A stretch of 8,173 nt of DNA. Origin: Rhodococcus_D sp039923155. GTDB taxonomy: Bacteria > Actinomycetota > Actinomycetes > Mycobacteriales > Mycobacteriaceae. A program made the position numbers and the translations under genes. The DNA is taken from the NCBI GenBank assembly GCA_039923155.1, contig JBDTDI010000317.1, positions 1 through 8,173 on the forward strand, read 5' to 3'. Below, piece after piece: positions 1 through 7,037 of this stretch (the stretch's first letter is position 1; the number at the start of each line of letters is the position of its first letter). Below the pieces are notes generated by a model, which was not told the origin of the DNA, made no database searches, and was given only the letters and a program-made list of their open reading frames with translations.

Positions 1-62
1 AACCACCAGCGCCCGCTGACCGCGGTCCAGGTCGGGGGTGCGTCCGGGCCCGGCGCGCTCAC
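1..62 (-). CDS. Possible start of a further gene, cut by the left edge
   Basis: On the minus strand the mptA stop (TGA at 61-59) overlaps a GTG at 62-60 in a four-base GTGA. From that GTG the frame stays open for 20 codons to the window edge, beginning MSAPGPDAPPTW and ending near SGRWW, and nearly all its codons end in G or C. Such overlaps are the usual sign of translational coupling in actinobacterial operons, so a co-transcribed gene downstream of mptA is plausible. Twenty residues are too few to recognise a family. A second frame through the same bases is also open and reads sensibly (…TPDLDRGQRALVV), so even the frame is uncertain. Confidence 0.3.
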   Translation of the reverse strand, partial: MSAPGPDAPPTWTAVSGRWW

Positions 63-1558
63 CCGTGGCCCGACGTGGTGCGGCGCCACACGAGGTAGCC
101 GGCAGCGGTCGCGAGCGCAAGGTCGCCGACGTTGTACAGGCCGGGGTTGCCGGGCGGTCGGAACACCAGCAGCAGCCAGGTGGTGGCCGCGGCGGCCGCT
201 GCGGCGGTCGGAACCCGACGGACCAACGGGGCCCCGAACGCCAACGCCCAGGTGTAGTACCAGGGCAGCGCGGCCGGCGACAGCAGCACCACGAGGACCA
301 GGCTGAGCATCAGGCCCCGCACGGCGCCCAGGACGTTGTGGCGCGACCGCCACCACACCACGACGACCGCGGCCACCAGCACGACCTCACACACCGGGCG
401 GAGCACGGTCAGCAGCTCGTCGCTGCGCACCCCGGTCGCCCAGGAGGTGGCCGGGCCGATCAGCTGGGACAGGGCCGTGGGTACCGACAGCCAGTTGATG
501 ATCTTGTTGGACCCGGACAGGGCCCGGATCCACCCGAGGCCGGTACCGCAGAGCAAGGTGAGCCCGCCGAACAGGGCGACGAACAGCGAGACCGAGCCCG
601 CCAACGCGACCAGGAACTGCGTCGGGGCAGCCCGAGGCCGACCCGCAGCGTCGGGACGGTCCCGGCGGTGGCGGAACCAGATCCACACCACGAACGGCAG
701 CGCCAGACCCGCGGTGGCCTTGACCGCCACCCCGAGGGTGATGGTCAGCACCCCGGCCGCGTGGTGGCCCTGCACGGCCATGGCGACCCCGGCGGCCATC
801 AGTCCCAGCATGAGGAGATCGTTGTGCGCGCCAGCAACGAGGTGCACGAGCACCAGGGGGTTGGCCAGCACCAGCCAGCTCGCCAGGCCCGGTCGGCCCC
901 CGAGCTCGGCGGCGAGCCGGGGGACGGCCCAAGCCAGCAGGGCCAGCCCGGGCAGGAACGCGAGCCGCAGCAGCCACGCCCCGGTCAGCACGTCCTCGCC
1001 CGTCACCCGGGTCACGGCGCGGGCCAGCAGGAGGAAGAGCGGTCCGTACGGGGCGGGGGTGGTGGTCCACTGGATGCTGACGTTGTCCAGCAGCGGTCCC
1101 GGGTCGGCGACAGGTCCCACCGCGTAGGGGTCGAAGCCGTCGCGCAGCAGCGCGCCCTGTGCCAGGTAGGAGTAGACGTCCCGGCTGTACAGCGGCGCGC
1201 TCACCAGCAGTGGCACGGCCCAGACCCCGGCCACCACCGAGACGACCCGGGCCCCCACGACGCCCGAGCGCACCAGCAGACCGAGGCTGGTCCACGCCCA
1301 CAGCGTCAGCACCACGCCGAGGTAGACGGTGATCGTCGCGAGCTGCTGCCCGTGCCCGAACCGGACCCACGACAGGTGCATCGCCTCCAGCAGCGGATCG
1401 GTCCGCGGAATCGCGCCCGCCCCCACCGACGCGAGCGCCATCAGCACCGTGCCGCCGACCCCGAGGACCAACGGCCGACGGGCGTCGTGCGCGGCCGCGG
1501 CGACGCTCGTGCGAAGCCGGGACCACCAGCTCGCGGACGGGGTGAGGGTGGACGTCAT
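59..1558 (-). CDS. mptA: Alpha-(1->6)-mannopyranosyltransferase, MptA/MptB family (GT-C)
   Basis: A 499-residue polytopic membrane protein. Family knowledge: these GT-C enzymes use polyprenyl-phosphate mannose on the outer face of the membrane to extend the alpha-1,6-mannan backbone of lipomannan/lipoarabinomannan. Seen here: a short cytoplasmic-looking N terminus, about a dozen hydrophobic segments, SRDVYSYLAQG at residues 125-135 (Asp127 in the first large loop fits the GT-C catalytic acid), APYGP at 169-173, AHNDLLML at 244-251 and SPAALPWYYTWAL near the C terminus. The ATG at 1558 is chosen because the upstream in-frame extension is charged and runs into crtI; 43 bases separate the two genes and no strong Shine-Dalgarno is visible. 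Length and position beside a polyprenyl synthase fit M. tuberculosis MptA (Rv2174) better than the longer MptB. This family also has a 'carotene biosynthesis associated membrane protein' profile because it sits beside crtI in actinobacteria, as here. Assignment to MptA rather than MptB rests on context. Confidence 0.85.
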   Translation of the reverse strand: MTSTLTPSASWWSRLRTSVAAAAHDARRPLVLGVGGTVLMALASVGAGAIPRTDPLLEAMHLSWVRFGHGQQLATITVYLGVVLTLWAWTSLGLLVRSGVVGARVVSVVAGVWAVPLLVSAPLYSRDVYSYLAQGALLRDGFDPYAVGPVADPGPLLDNVSIQWTTTPAPYGPLFLLLARAVTRVTGEDVLTGAWLLRLAFLPGLALLAWAVPRLAAELGGRPGLASWLVLANPLVLVHLVAGAHNDLLMLGLMAAGVAMAVQGHHAAGVLTITLGVAVKATAGLALPFVVWIWFRHRRDRPDAAGRPRAAPTQFLVALAGSVSLFVALFGGLTLLCGTGLGWIRALSGSNKIINWLSVPTALSQLIGPATSWATGVRSDELLTVLRPVCEVVLVAAVVVVWWRSRHNVLGAVRGLMLSLVLVVLLSPAALPWYYTWALAFGAPLVRRVPTAAAAAAATTWLLLVFRPPGNPGLYNVGDLALATAAGYLVWRRTTSGHG

Positions 1559-1601
1559 CGCGGCCCATCTTGCCTGACGAGACCGCGGTGGACGGGTGGG
1601 T

Positions 1602-3125
1602 TCAGACGCCCGTGATCCGCTGGGCCGCAAGCCGCCCGGAGATGAGCACCGTGGGCACCCCGACCCCCGGGGTGGTGCCGCAGCCGGCCAGCACCGCGTT
1701 GTCGACGCCGGGCACCAGGTTCCCGCGCCGGAACGGGCCCGTCTGGGCCAGGGTGTGCGCGGCCGAGAACGGGGTGCCGGCGGCCATGCCCTGCGCGGCC
1801 CAGCCGGCCGGGGTGACCACGTCCAGCGGACGGAAGTGCTCGGCGATGCCGGTCCAGCCCCGGGTCTCCATGACCCCCAACAGCTCCTGGGTGTAGGCCG
1901 GGCCGATGGCGGCCCAGTCCAGGGGAGCCGACTCGAGGTTGGGGCAGGGTGCGAGGACGTAGCAGAGCTCCTGGCCGTCCGGGGCGAGGGATGGGTCGGT
2001 GTGCGTGGGCCGGGTGACGAGCAGCGAGGGGTCGCTCATCAGCCGGCCCCGGCCCTTGCGGCCGCCGGCGATGATCTCGTCGAAGGTGGTCTTCCACGCG
2101 GCACCGAAGTCGATGGTGTGGTGGGCCGGCTCCGGCCAGCCCGCCGCCACCTCGGTGGGGACCCCACCGTGCATCACCACGCACGACGGTGACCACCGGG
2201 TGCCGACGCGCCGGCGGTGGGGGTGCCCGATGAGCGCGTCGGTCAGCGGTAGGTCACCGGTGAGCACCACGACGTCGCAGGGGATCCGGCGGCCGTCAGC
2301 GGTGTGCACCGCCGCGACCCGGCCGCTGGGACCGCTGCGGTCCAGGCGGGTGACCTCGGTACCCAGCTCGACGCTCGCCCCGGCCCCGGTCGCGGCGTCC
2401 GCCATCGCCCTGGCCACCGCGTGCATCCCACCCTCCGGGAAGTAGACCCCGGCCACGGTGTCCATGTACGGAATAACTCCGTAGGCACCGAGTGCCGAGT
2501 TCGGCGGCAGACCGGCGTAGAGGGCCTGGAAGCTGAACAGCCGCTGCGCCCGCTCGTCGGGCAGCAGGCTCGCCACCTTGTGGCCGAGCCGACCGAAACC
2601 GCCCAGGCGGACCAGCCGCAGCACGTCGGCCGCCGCGGCCCGCGAGCGCACCAGGTCCAGCGGCGAGTCGAAGCTGGACCCGATGAAGCGGTCGATCTCG
2701 GCGTCGTAGAGGTCGGTGAACCACTGGCGCAGCTTGCGGTAGCCAGCGGCCGTCGCCGCGTCGGTGTGCTCGCGGAGCTCGGTCTCCATCGCCTCGGCGT
2801 CGGTGTGCACGTCGAGGTGGCTGCCGTCGGCGAACCGGGCGCGGTAGGCCGGATCCAGCCGGTGCAGCGTGACGTGCTCGCCCAGCGAGGTACCCACCGC
2901 TCCCATCGCCTCGTCGAACAGCTCCGGCATGGTCAGCACGGTGGGGCCGGTGTCGACGGAGAAGCCGTCGACGACCTCACGGCCCATGCGTCCTCCCACC
3001 TCGTTGCCCCGCTCCAGGACGGTGACCGACCGGCCCGCGCCCAGCAGGTGCAGCGCGGCCGACAGCCCGGACAACCCGGCTCCGACGACGACGACGTGGT
3101 CGGTGCGGCCGTTGATGGTGCGCAT
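1602..3125 (-). CDS. crtI: Phytoene desaturase, CrtI type
   Basis: A 507-residue FAD-dependent desaturase. The family introduces double bases' worth of unsaturation stepwise into phytoene, giving neurosporene, lycopene or further products, as a membrane-associated flavoprotein. Seen here: an N-terminal dinucleotide-binding fold with GAGLSG at 15-20, an acidic residue at the end of the second strand (VLERG, Glu38) and VGGRM at 43-47; a central body with YAGLPPNSALGAYG and VYFPEGGMHAVARAM; and the C-terminal signature CGTTPGVGVPTVLISG near 482-497, matching the family pattern GxxTxPGxGxPxVxxSG. Length is typical. Its ATG (3125-3123) shares one base with the stop of the upstream prenyl synthase (TGATG), and a weak GGA motif lies about 8 bases upstream, so translation is probably coupled. 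Product specificity (number of desaturation steps) cannot be read from the sequence. A diapophytoene desaturase (CrtN) is less likely given the C40-type prenyl synthase partner. Confidence 0.9.
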   Translation of the reverse strand: MRTINGRTDHVVVVGAGLSGLSAALHLLGAGRSVTVLERGNEVGGRMGREVVDGFSVDTGPTVLTMPELFDEAMGAVGTSLGEHVTLHRLDPAYRARFADGSHLDVHTDAEAMETELREHTDAATAAGYRKLRQWFTDLYDAEIDRFIGSSFDSPLDLVRSRAAAADVLRLVRLGGFGRLGHKVASLLPDERAQRLFSFQALYAGLPPNSALGAYGVIPYMDTVAGVYFPEGGMHAVARAMADAATGAGASVELGTEVTRLDRSGPSGRVAAVHTADGRRIPCDVVVLTGDLPLTDALIGHPHRRRVGTRWSPSCVVMHGGVPTEVAAGWPEPAHHTIDFGAAWKTTFDEIIAGGRKGRGRLMSDPSLLVTRPTHTDPSLAPDGQELCYVLAPCPNLESAPLDWAAIGPAYTQELLGVMETRGWTGIAEHFRPLDVVTPAGWAAQGMAAGTPFSAAHTLAQTGPFRRGNLVPGVDNAVLAGCGTTPGVGVPTVLISGRLAAQRITGV

Positions 3126-4213
3126 CAGAAGGTCCGTTTCGTGGCGGCGGTCGCCATCGCCTGCAGCGCGGCGCGGGCGTCGGGATCCAGGGCCACCTCG
3201 TCGAGCGCGCTGAGCCCACGGCGCGTGAGGTCGGTGATCCGCTGCTCCACCGCGCCGACGGCACCGAGGCGCACGAGGTGCGCACGCACCTCGTCGACGT
3301 CGTCCGGGTCCAGGTTCCGCCCGAGTGCGCGGCGCAGCGCGCTCGCCGCGGCTCGGTCCTTCTCGTCCGCGGTCTCCAGGGCCAGGGCCATGAGCAGCGT
3401 GCGCTTGCCTTCCCGCACGTCGTCACCGGCCGGCTTGCCGGTCACCGACGGGTCACCGAAGACCCCGAGCAGGTCGTCCCGCAGCTGGAACGCCACGCCC
3501 ACGTTGGCCCCGTAGCGCGCGTAGGCCTCCTCCACCGCGGGAGCGGCACCCGCCATCGCCGCCCCCAGGCACAGTGGGTGCTCGACGGTGTAGGCCGCCG
3601 TCTTGAAGCGGGCGGTCCGCAGGGCTGCGGCTGGGCTCTCGTCGCCCCGGTGCTCGGTGAGCACGTCGAGCAGCTGTCCGCCCATCAGCTCGGTCCGCAT
3701 CTGCTCCCAGACTTGCGCGGCCCGGTCGGCAGCCCCGCTCTGCAGCCCAGCGGTGCGAAACACGGCGGTACGGAACATGTCGTCGGCCCACGCGAGGGCC
3801 AGGTCGCCCAGCAGGATGGCCGCCGCCAGCCCGTAGCGCTCGGGGTCGCCGTTCCAGTGCTGGGCACGGTGCTGGTCGGCGAAGGCCCGGTGCACGGCTG
3901 GGTGGCCGCGCCGCGTGTCGGAGGCGTCCATCAGGTCGTCGTGCACCAGCGCGCACGCCTGGATCAGCTCCAGGGCCGCGCACGCGTGCAGCGCTGCGGT
4001 GGCCGCGGGGCCCTCGGCGGCCCCCTTCGCGCCTCGCCAGCCCCACCAGGCGAAGCTCGGCCGCATCCGCTTTCCGCCCCGCAGGACGAAGGCCTCGAGC
4101 TCGCCCACCGCCTCGGTGAACTCGGGCGCCACCCGGTCCGGGGACGGGCGGCGGGCGTCGAAGAAGGTCACCAGCGCGGCGTCCACGGCGGCAGGCAACG
4201 CGGAGTCGATCAC
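3125..4213 (-). CDS. idsA2: Polyprenyl (geranylgeranyl-type) diphosphate synthase
   Basis: A 362-residue trans-isoprenyl diphosphate synthase. The family condenses IPP with allylic diphosphates; here it probably supplies C20 GGPP for phytoene, so it could equally be called crtE. Seen here: GGKRMRP at 46-52 (diphosphate binding), first aspartate-rich motif DDLMD at 92-96 followed by RRGHPAVH, GDLALAWADDMF, GGQLLDVL, and FQLRDD at 242-247 followed by GKPAGDDVREGKRT (259-272). Residues 4 and 5 before the first motif are Ala88 and Cys87; small side chains there fit a product of C20 or longer. The second aspartate motif reads DDLLG (246-250), lacking the usual last Asp; I recall this as typical of the actinobacterial IdsA subgroup. 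The GTG at 4213 is chosen because residues before it are not family-like; a TACGGT box lies just upstream. It is the first gene of the minus-strand operon with crtI and mptA. The symbol follows synteny with M. tuberculosis idsA2-mptA. Confidence 0.88.
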   Translation of the reverse strand: MIDSALPAAVDAALVTFFDARRPSPDRVAPEFTEAVGELEAFVLRGGKRMRPSFAWWGWRGAKGAAEGPAATAALHACAALELIQACALVHDDLMDASDTRRGHPAVHRAFADQHRAQHWNGDPERYGLAAAILLGDLALAWADDMFRTAVFRTAGLQSGAADRAAQVWEQMRTELMGGQLLDVLTEHRGDESPAAALRTARFKTAAYTVEHPLCLGAAMAGAAPAVEEAYARYGANVGVAFQLRDDLLGVFGDPSVTGKPAGDDVREGKRTLLMALALETADEKDRAAASALRRALGRNLDPDDVDEVRAHLVRLGAVGAVEQRITDLTRRGLSALDEVALDPDARAALQAMATAATKRTF

Positions 4214-4219
4214 GTGCCC

Positions 4220-4225
4220 ACCGTA
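4220..4225 (-). promoter_or_regulatory. Candidate -10 box for the idsA2-crtI-mptA operon
   Basis: The minus strand reads TACGGT, matching the actinobacterial TAnnnT -10 pattern, six bases before the GTG at 4213. A start site about seven bases downstream would fall on the first base of that GTG, giving a leaderless mRNA. No TTGACA-like -35 box is seen. The same bases include GGTGG, which could instead act as a Shine-Dalgarno for a leadered transcript, so the two readings compete. Confidence 0.35.
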
Positions 4226-4293
4226 GGGCCAGCCAGGGTGGGCCGCAGGGTTACCAGCGGCGCAGGTGACGGGCCGCGGTGCGCTGGGCCGGT

Positions 4294-4299
4294 TACAGT
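4294..4299 (+). promoter_or_regulatory. Candidate -10 box for metF, leaderless start
   Basis: TACAGT matches the TAnnnT -10 pattern and is followed by seven bases (CCCCGCC) and then the metF GTG at 4307. The expected transcription start would coincide with the start codon, and no Shine-Dalgarno-like purine run lies in those seven bases, which favours leaderless initiation. No clear -35 element is visible at the usual spacing. Confidence 0.45.
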
Positions 4300-4306
4300 C
4301 CCCGCC

Positions 4307-5251
4307 GTGACCACTGCTGCCCCGACCCCGGCCGTCGGCGCACGCCCGTCGGTGCTCGGCCGGCTGGCGCAGGGCCGCACGCGGTTCTCCGTCGAGTTCT
4401 CCCCTCCCCGTGACGAGGCGGGTGAGGTCCAGCTCTGGCGCACGGTCCGCGAGCTGGAGCGTCTGGACCCCGCGTTCGTGTCCATGACCTACGGAGCGGG
4501 TGGATCGACCAGGGACCGGACTGCGCGCATCACCGGCCGCCTCGCCCGAGAGACGACGCTGCTCCCGGTCGCGCACCTGACGGCGGTGAACCACTCGGTG
4601 ACCGAGCTGCGCAGCGTCGTCGGTGCCTACGCCGACGCGGGCATCCAGAACATCCTGGCGCTGCGCGGTGACCCGCCCGGTGACCCGCTCGGCGCCTGGC
4701 AGCGCCACGGCGAGGGCGTTGAGCACGCCGCCGAGCTGGTGGCGCTGCTGCGTGAGCTGGGTGACTTCACGGTCGGGGTGGCGGCCTTCCCCGAGGGGCA
4801 CCACCGATCGCCCGACCTGGACACCGACGCCCGACACTTCGTGGCCAAGCTGCGCGCGGGTGCGGACTACTCGATCACCCAGATGTTCTTCCGGGCCGAT
4901 GACTACCTGCGCCTGCGGGACCGCGTGGTGGCCCTGGACCCGGAGCAGGGCGCCAAGCCGATCGTGCCCGGGATCATGCCGGTCACCTCGCTGCGATCGG
5001 TGCGCCGCATGAGCGAGCTGTCCGGGCAGCAGGTGCCGCCGGAGGTGATGGCGAGGCTGGAGGCGGCCGCCGGGTCCGGACCCGACGAGGACAAGGCCGC
5101 GGTGCGCGAGGCGGGTGTCGCGGTGGCCGTCGAGCTGTCACAGCGACTCATCGACGAGGGTGTGTCCTGCCTGCACTACTACACGTTGAACTTCGCCCGG
5201 GCGACCCGCGAGGTGCTCACCGCGCTCGGGCTGGTCGGGGCAGCCGTCTGA
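4307..5251 (+). CDS. metF: Methylenetetrahydrofolate reductase (MetF family)
   Basis: A 314-residue TIM-barrel enzyme. The family reduces 5,10-methylenetetrahydrofolate to 5-methyltetrahydrofolate in the cytosol, supplying the methyl group for methionine synthesis. Compared with E. coli MetF from memory, the key positions are kept: VEFSPPR at 29-35 (Glu30 equals catalytic Glu28), FVSMTYGAGGSTRDRT at 57-72, NILALRGD at 115-122 (Asp122 equals Asp120 near the flavin), ITQMFF at 190-195, PGIMPV at 221-226 and HYYTLN at 290-295. Length is normal for the bacterial single-domain form. The GTG at 4307 is chosen because upstream codons are antisense to the prenyl synthase, and the MetF-like block begins about 25 residues in. 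It is transcribed divergently from idsA2 and followed after two bases by the phosphatidyltransferase gene. In M. tuberculosis the same slot holds Rv2172c, an MTHFR-like gene. Confidence 0.92.
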   Translation: MTTAAPTPAVGARPSVLGRLAQGRTRFSVEFSPPRDEAGEVQLWRTVRELERLDPAFVSMTYGAGGSTRDRTARITGRLARETTLLPVAHLTAVNHSVTELRSVVGAYADAGIQNILALRGDPPGDPLGAWQRHGEGVEHAAELVALLRELGDFTVGVAAFPEGHHRSPDLDTDARHFVAKLRAGADYSITQMFFRADDYLRLRDRVVALDPEQGAKPIVPGIMPVTSLRSVRRMSELSGQQVPPEVMARLEAAAGSGPDEDKAAVREAGVAVAVELSQRLIDEGVSCLHYYTLNFARATREVLTALGLVGAAV

Positions 5252-5253
5252 GC

Positions 5254-5907
5254 GTGGGCGAGGGGGACTGGTCGTCCACGCACAGCGGGATCGACCCCTC
5301 CGGGGTGCCGCTGCTGCGCGGCTGGCTCCTCGGTGTCGAGTGGTTGGCTCGCCCCCTGGTGAGCGCCCGCGTGCCCCCCGACGCGGTGACCCTGGTCGGC
5401 GGGCTCAGTGCGCTCGCCGTGCCGGTGCTGGTCCGACGTGGACGGCTGCGGCCCGCGATCGGCGCGGTGCTGGCCTCGGTGGTGCTCGACGGCCTCGACG
5501 GCGCCGTCGCACGGGGCAGCGGACGGGTCTCGGCCCACGGCCGGACGCTGGACTCGAGCGTGGATCGCCTCGCCGAGGCGGCCTGGTGGTGGGCGTTGAG
5601 CCTCGTCGAGGTGCCACGACCGGTGGTGGCGGCCCTGGCCGTGATCAGCGTGTCGATGGAGACGTGGCGGGCCCACAGCGACCGGCACGGCAGGTTGACG
5701 GTCTGGGAGCGACCGACCCGCACGATCCTGGTCGTGGCCGGGCTGGCCTCGGCCGGGCCCGATCCCGTCCTGGCGGTGCGAGCGGTGCCCGCGCGGGCGG
5801 TGCCGCGGGTCACCGGCCTGGTCGGGCTGGTGCTGGCCCTCGTCGGTGGGGGGCAGCTGCTGTGGGCGGTGCGGACAGGCAGCATCAGGGCAGCAGAATC
5901 AGGGTAG
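5254..5907 (+). CDS. CDP-alcohol phosphatidyltransferase family membrane protein
   Basis: A 217-residue integral membrane protein. The family transfers a phosphatidyl group from CDP-diacylglycerol to an alcohol such as inositol phosphate, glycerol phosphate or another phospholipid headgroup donor. The complete signature DxxDGxxARx8Gx3Dx3D is present with Asp79, Asp82, Gly83, Ala86, Arg87, Gly96, Asp100 and Asp104, so the protein is probably active. Around it are several hydrophobic segments (about 43-60, 67-79, 122-135, 157-167, 185-206) and VPPDAVTLVG at 40-49, typical of the segment before the motif. ERPTR at 152-156 resembles the conserved basic patch of the family. The GTG start lies two bases after the metF stop, so the two are almost certainly co-transcribed. 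The substrate is unknown: sequence alone does not separate PI-phosphate, PG-phosphate or unusual headgroup enzymes. Its 3' end overlaps the convergent glycosyltransferase gene by nine bases. Confidence 0.85.
   Translation: MGEGDWSSTHSGIDPSGVPLLRGWLLGVEWLARPLVSARVPPDAVTLVGGLSALAVPVLVRRGRLRPAIGAVLASVVLDGLDGAVARGSGRVSAHGRTLDSSVDRLAEAAWWWALSLVEVPRPVVAALAVISVSMETWRAHSDRHGRLTVWERPTRTILVVAGLASAGPDPVLAVRAVPARAVPRVTGLVGLVLALVGGGQLLWAVRTGSIRAAESG
5899..5907. other. Nine-base tail-to-tail overlap of convergent genes
   Basis: The glycosyltransferase stop (TGA on the minus strand, 5901-5899) lies inside the phosphatidyltransferase gene, where the same bases are its third-last codon (TCA, Ser), and the phosphatidyltransferase ends with TAG at 5905-5907. 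There is no intergenic space for a bidirectional terminator, so transcripts from the two sides must overlap at their 3' ends. Confidence 0.85.
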
Positions 5908-7032
5908 GCGGCGACCCTTCCACTGCAGGGTCCCGGCCCGGTGCGCCCGCGCCGAGTCGAGCGTGAGCGCCGCGAGCGCCAGCACCGACAGCGGGTGGGC
6001 GAGTGAGTCGGGCCACGCCGGGGTGCCCGCAACCCGGGCGGCGACCACGCGGGAGACCACCCCGGCACCCCACCCCAGCAGGCCCCACGCGCGGGTGCGT
6101 CCCGAGCCGAGGACCGCAGCCAGCGGCGGGGCGACGAAGACCGTGCCGAGCCCGACCAGCACGACCAGGGTGGCGACGGGCCCGCCGAACGCGGACCACA
6201 ACGACTTGCCGTAGCCGGCCCGCAGCTCCGCGGCGCTGGAGTACATGCGGCAGCGGGCCAGCGTCGACCCGTCCGCCACCGTCGTGGTGAAGCCGGCCCG
6301 CCGCAGCACCCGGGCCAGGGCAACGTCCTCCACCACCTCCGCCGCCACCTGGGTGTGGCCCCCGACCGAACGATGTGCGTTCGCGTCGAGCACGAGCAGC
6401 TGGCCGTTGGCCGCGGCCAGGGACGGCCGGGTGGAGCGCTCGGCCCAGCGCAGCGGCAGCGTGGTCAACCAGCTCCACTGCTGCAGTGGTTGCACCAGGC
6501 GCTCGGCAGGGCTCACCGCCACCTGCGTCGGCCACGGGCTGAGGAGCGCGACCTGGCAGGTGCGCAGCAGGTCCACCGAGGCGGCCAGCGCGTGCGGGGC
6601 CAGCCGCACGTCGGCGTCCACGAGCACGAGCACGTCCGGGGGCGTGCTCGCCGCCCACGCCAGCCGGGTCAGCTCCTGCACCGCAGCCGGCTTGCCCAGC
6701 CAGCCCGGGGGAGGTGGGGGTGCGGTGTGGACCTTGATCCGCCGGTCCGTCCCGGCGGCGGCGCGGGCGCGCTCCGCGGTGCCGTCGGTCGAGCCGTCGT
6801 CGAGCACGTGCACCGTCAAGCGGGGTACTCCCGTCTGGGCGCGCAGGTCGCCCACCAGCGCCTCGATGGTGTGGGCCTCGTCGCGGGCCGGTACCCCGAC
6901 GACCACGTGCTCGGCACTGGCCGGAACGACGGTGCGGGGCCGTCGCAGCAGGGCCGCGTTGGCCAGCGCGTGCCCGCCGGCGACCACCGCCGTCAGCGCC
7001 GCCAGGGACAGCACCCGCTCGTGGCCGGGCAC
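5899..7032 (-). CDS. Family 2 glycosyltransferase, probably carotenoid glycosyltransferase (CruG/CrtQ-like)
   Basis: A 377-residue membrane-anchored GT2 enzyme. Seen here: an N-terminal membrane segment (8-27), the GT-A nucleotide-sugar fold with VGVPARDEA (45-53), DDGSTDGT (78-85), a DxD-type metal site DADV (139-142), the acceptor-side VVEDVALARVLRRAG (233-247, Glu235-Asp236), RMYSS…GYGKSLW (262-279), then three or so C-terminal membrane segments (about 286-308, 316-336, 345-360) and a short WKGRR tail. This architecture matches carotenoid glycosyltransferases (cyanobacterial CruG, staphylococcal CrtQ) and the hopanoid-linked HpnB. The CruF-family gene two places upstream in the same operon favours the carotenoid role; hopanoid or other lipid glycosylation is possible. 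The start is uncertain: GTG at 7032, five bases after the lppM stop, is chosen; GTG at 7014 also works, while the ATG at 7146 would overlap lppM by over 100 bases with unlikely sequence. A run of five prolines sits at 105-109. Confidence 0.8.
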   Translation of the reverse strand: MPGHERVLSLAALTAVVAGGHALANAALLRRPRTVVPASAEHVVVGVPARDEAHTIEALVGDLRAQTGVPRLTVHVLDDGSTDGTAERARAAAGTDRRIKVHTAPPPPPGWLGKPAAVQELTRLAWAASTPPDVLVLVDADVRLAPHALAASVDLLRTCQVALLSPWPTQVAVSPAERLVQPLQQWSWLTTLPLRWAERSTRPSLAAANGQLLVLDANAHRSVGGHTQVAAEVVEDVALARVLRRAGFTTTVADGSTLARCRMYSSAAELRAGYGKSLWSAFGGPVATLVVLVGLGTVFVAPPLAAVLGSGRTRAWGLLGWGAGVVSRVVAARVAGTPAWPDSLAHPLSVLALAALTLDSARAHRAGTLQWKGRRLP

Positions 7033-7037
7033 CGGGA

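Noticed and set aside
180..215. GC-rich repeat-like run of GGC/GCC triplets
   Set aside because: It encodes a poly-alanine stretch inside an MptA membrane segment; this is codon bias, not a separate repeat element.
1559..1601. Gap between crtI and mptA as a possible promoter or terminator
   Set aside because: No TAnnnT box at a suitable distance from the mptA ATG and no stable hairpin could be picked out; treated as an operon spacer.
38..1615. A 525-codon open frame on the plus strand across mptA
   Set aside because: It is antisense to a clearly membrane-protein-like gene; its translation is a low-complexity Gln/Arg/Gly/Pro-rich string with no domain, as expected opposite GC-rich coding DNA.
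3278..4306. Long upstream extension of the metF frame
   Set aside because: The extension is antisense to the prenyl synthase and has no family-like sequence; the MetF similarity begins after the GTG at 4307.
4214..4837. Long upstream extension of the prenyl synthase frame
   Set aside because: These codons are antisense to metF and give disordered sequence; the family region begins just after the GTG at 4213.
5913..5932. Inverted repeat GACCCT / AGGGTC with an 8-base loop, just past the phosphatidyltransferase stop
   Set aside because: A six-base stem without a T-run, inside the glycosyltransferase coding sequence; stems of this size are common by chance in such GC-rich DNA, so I do not call a terminator.
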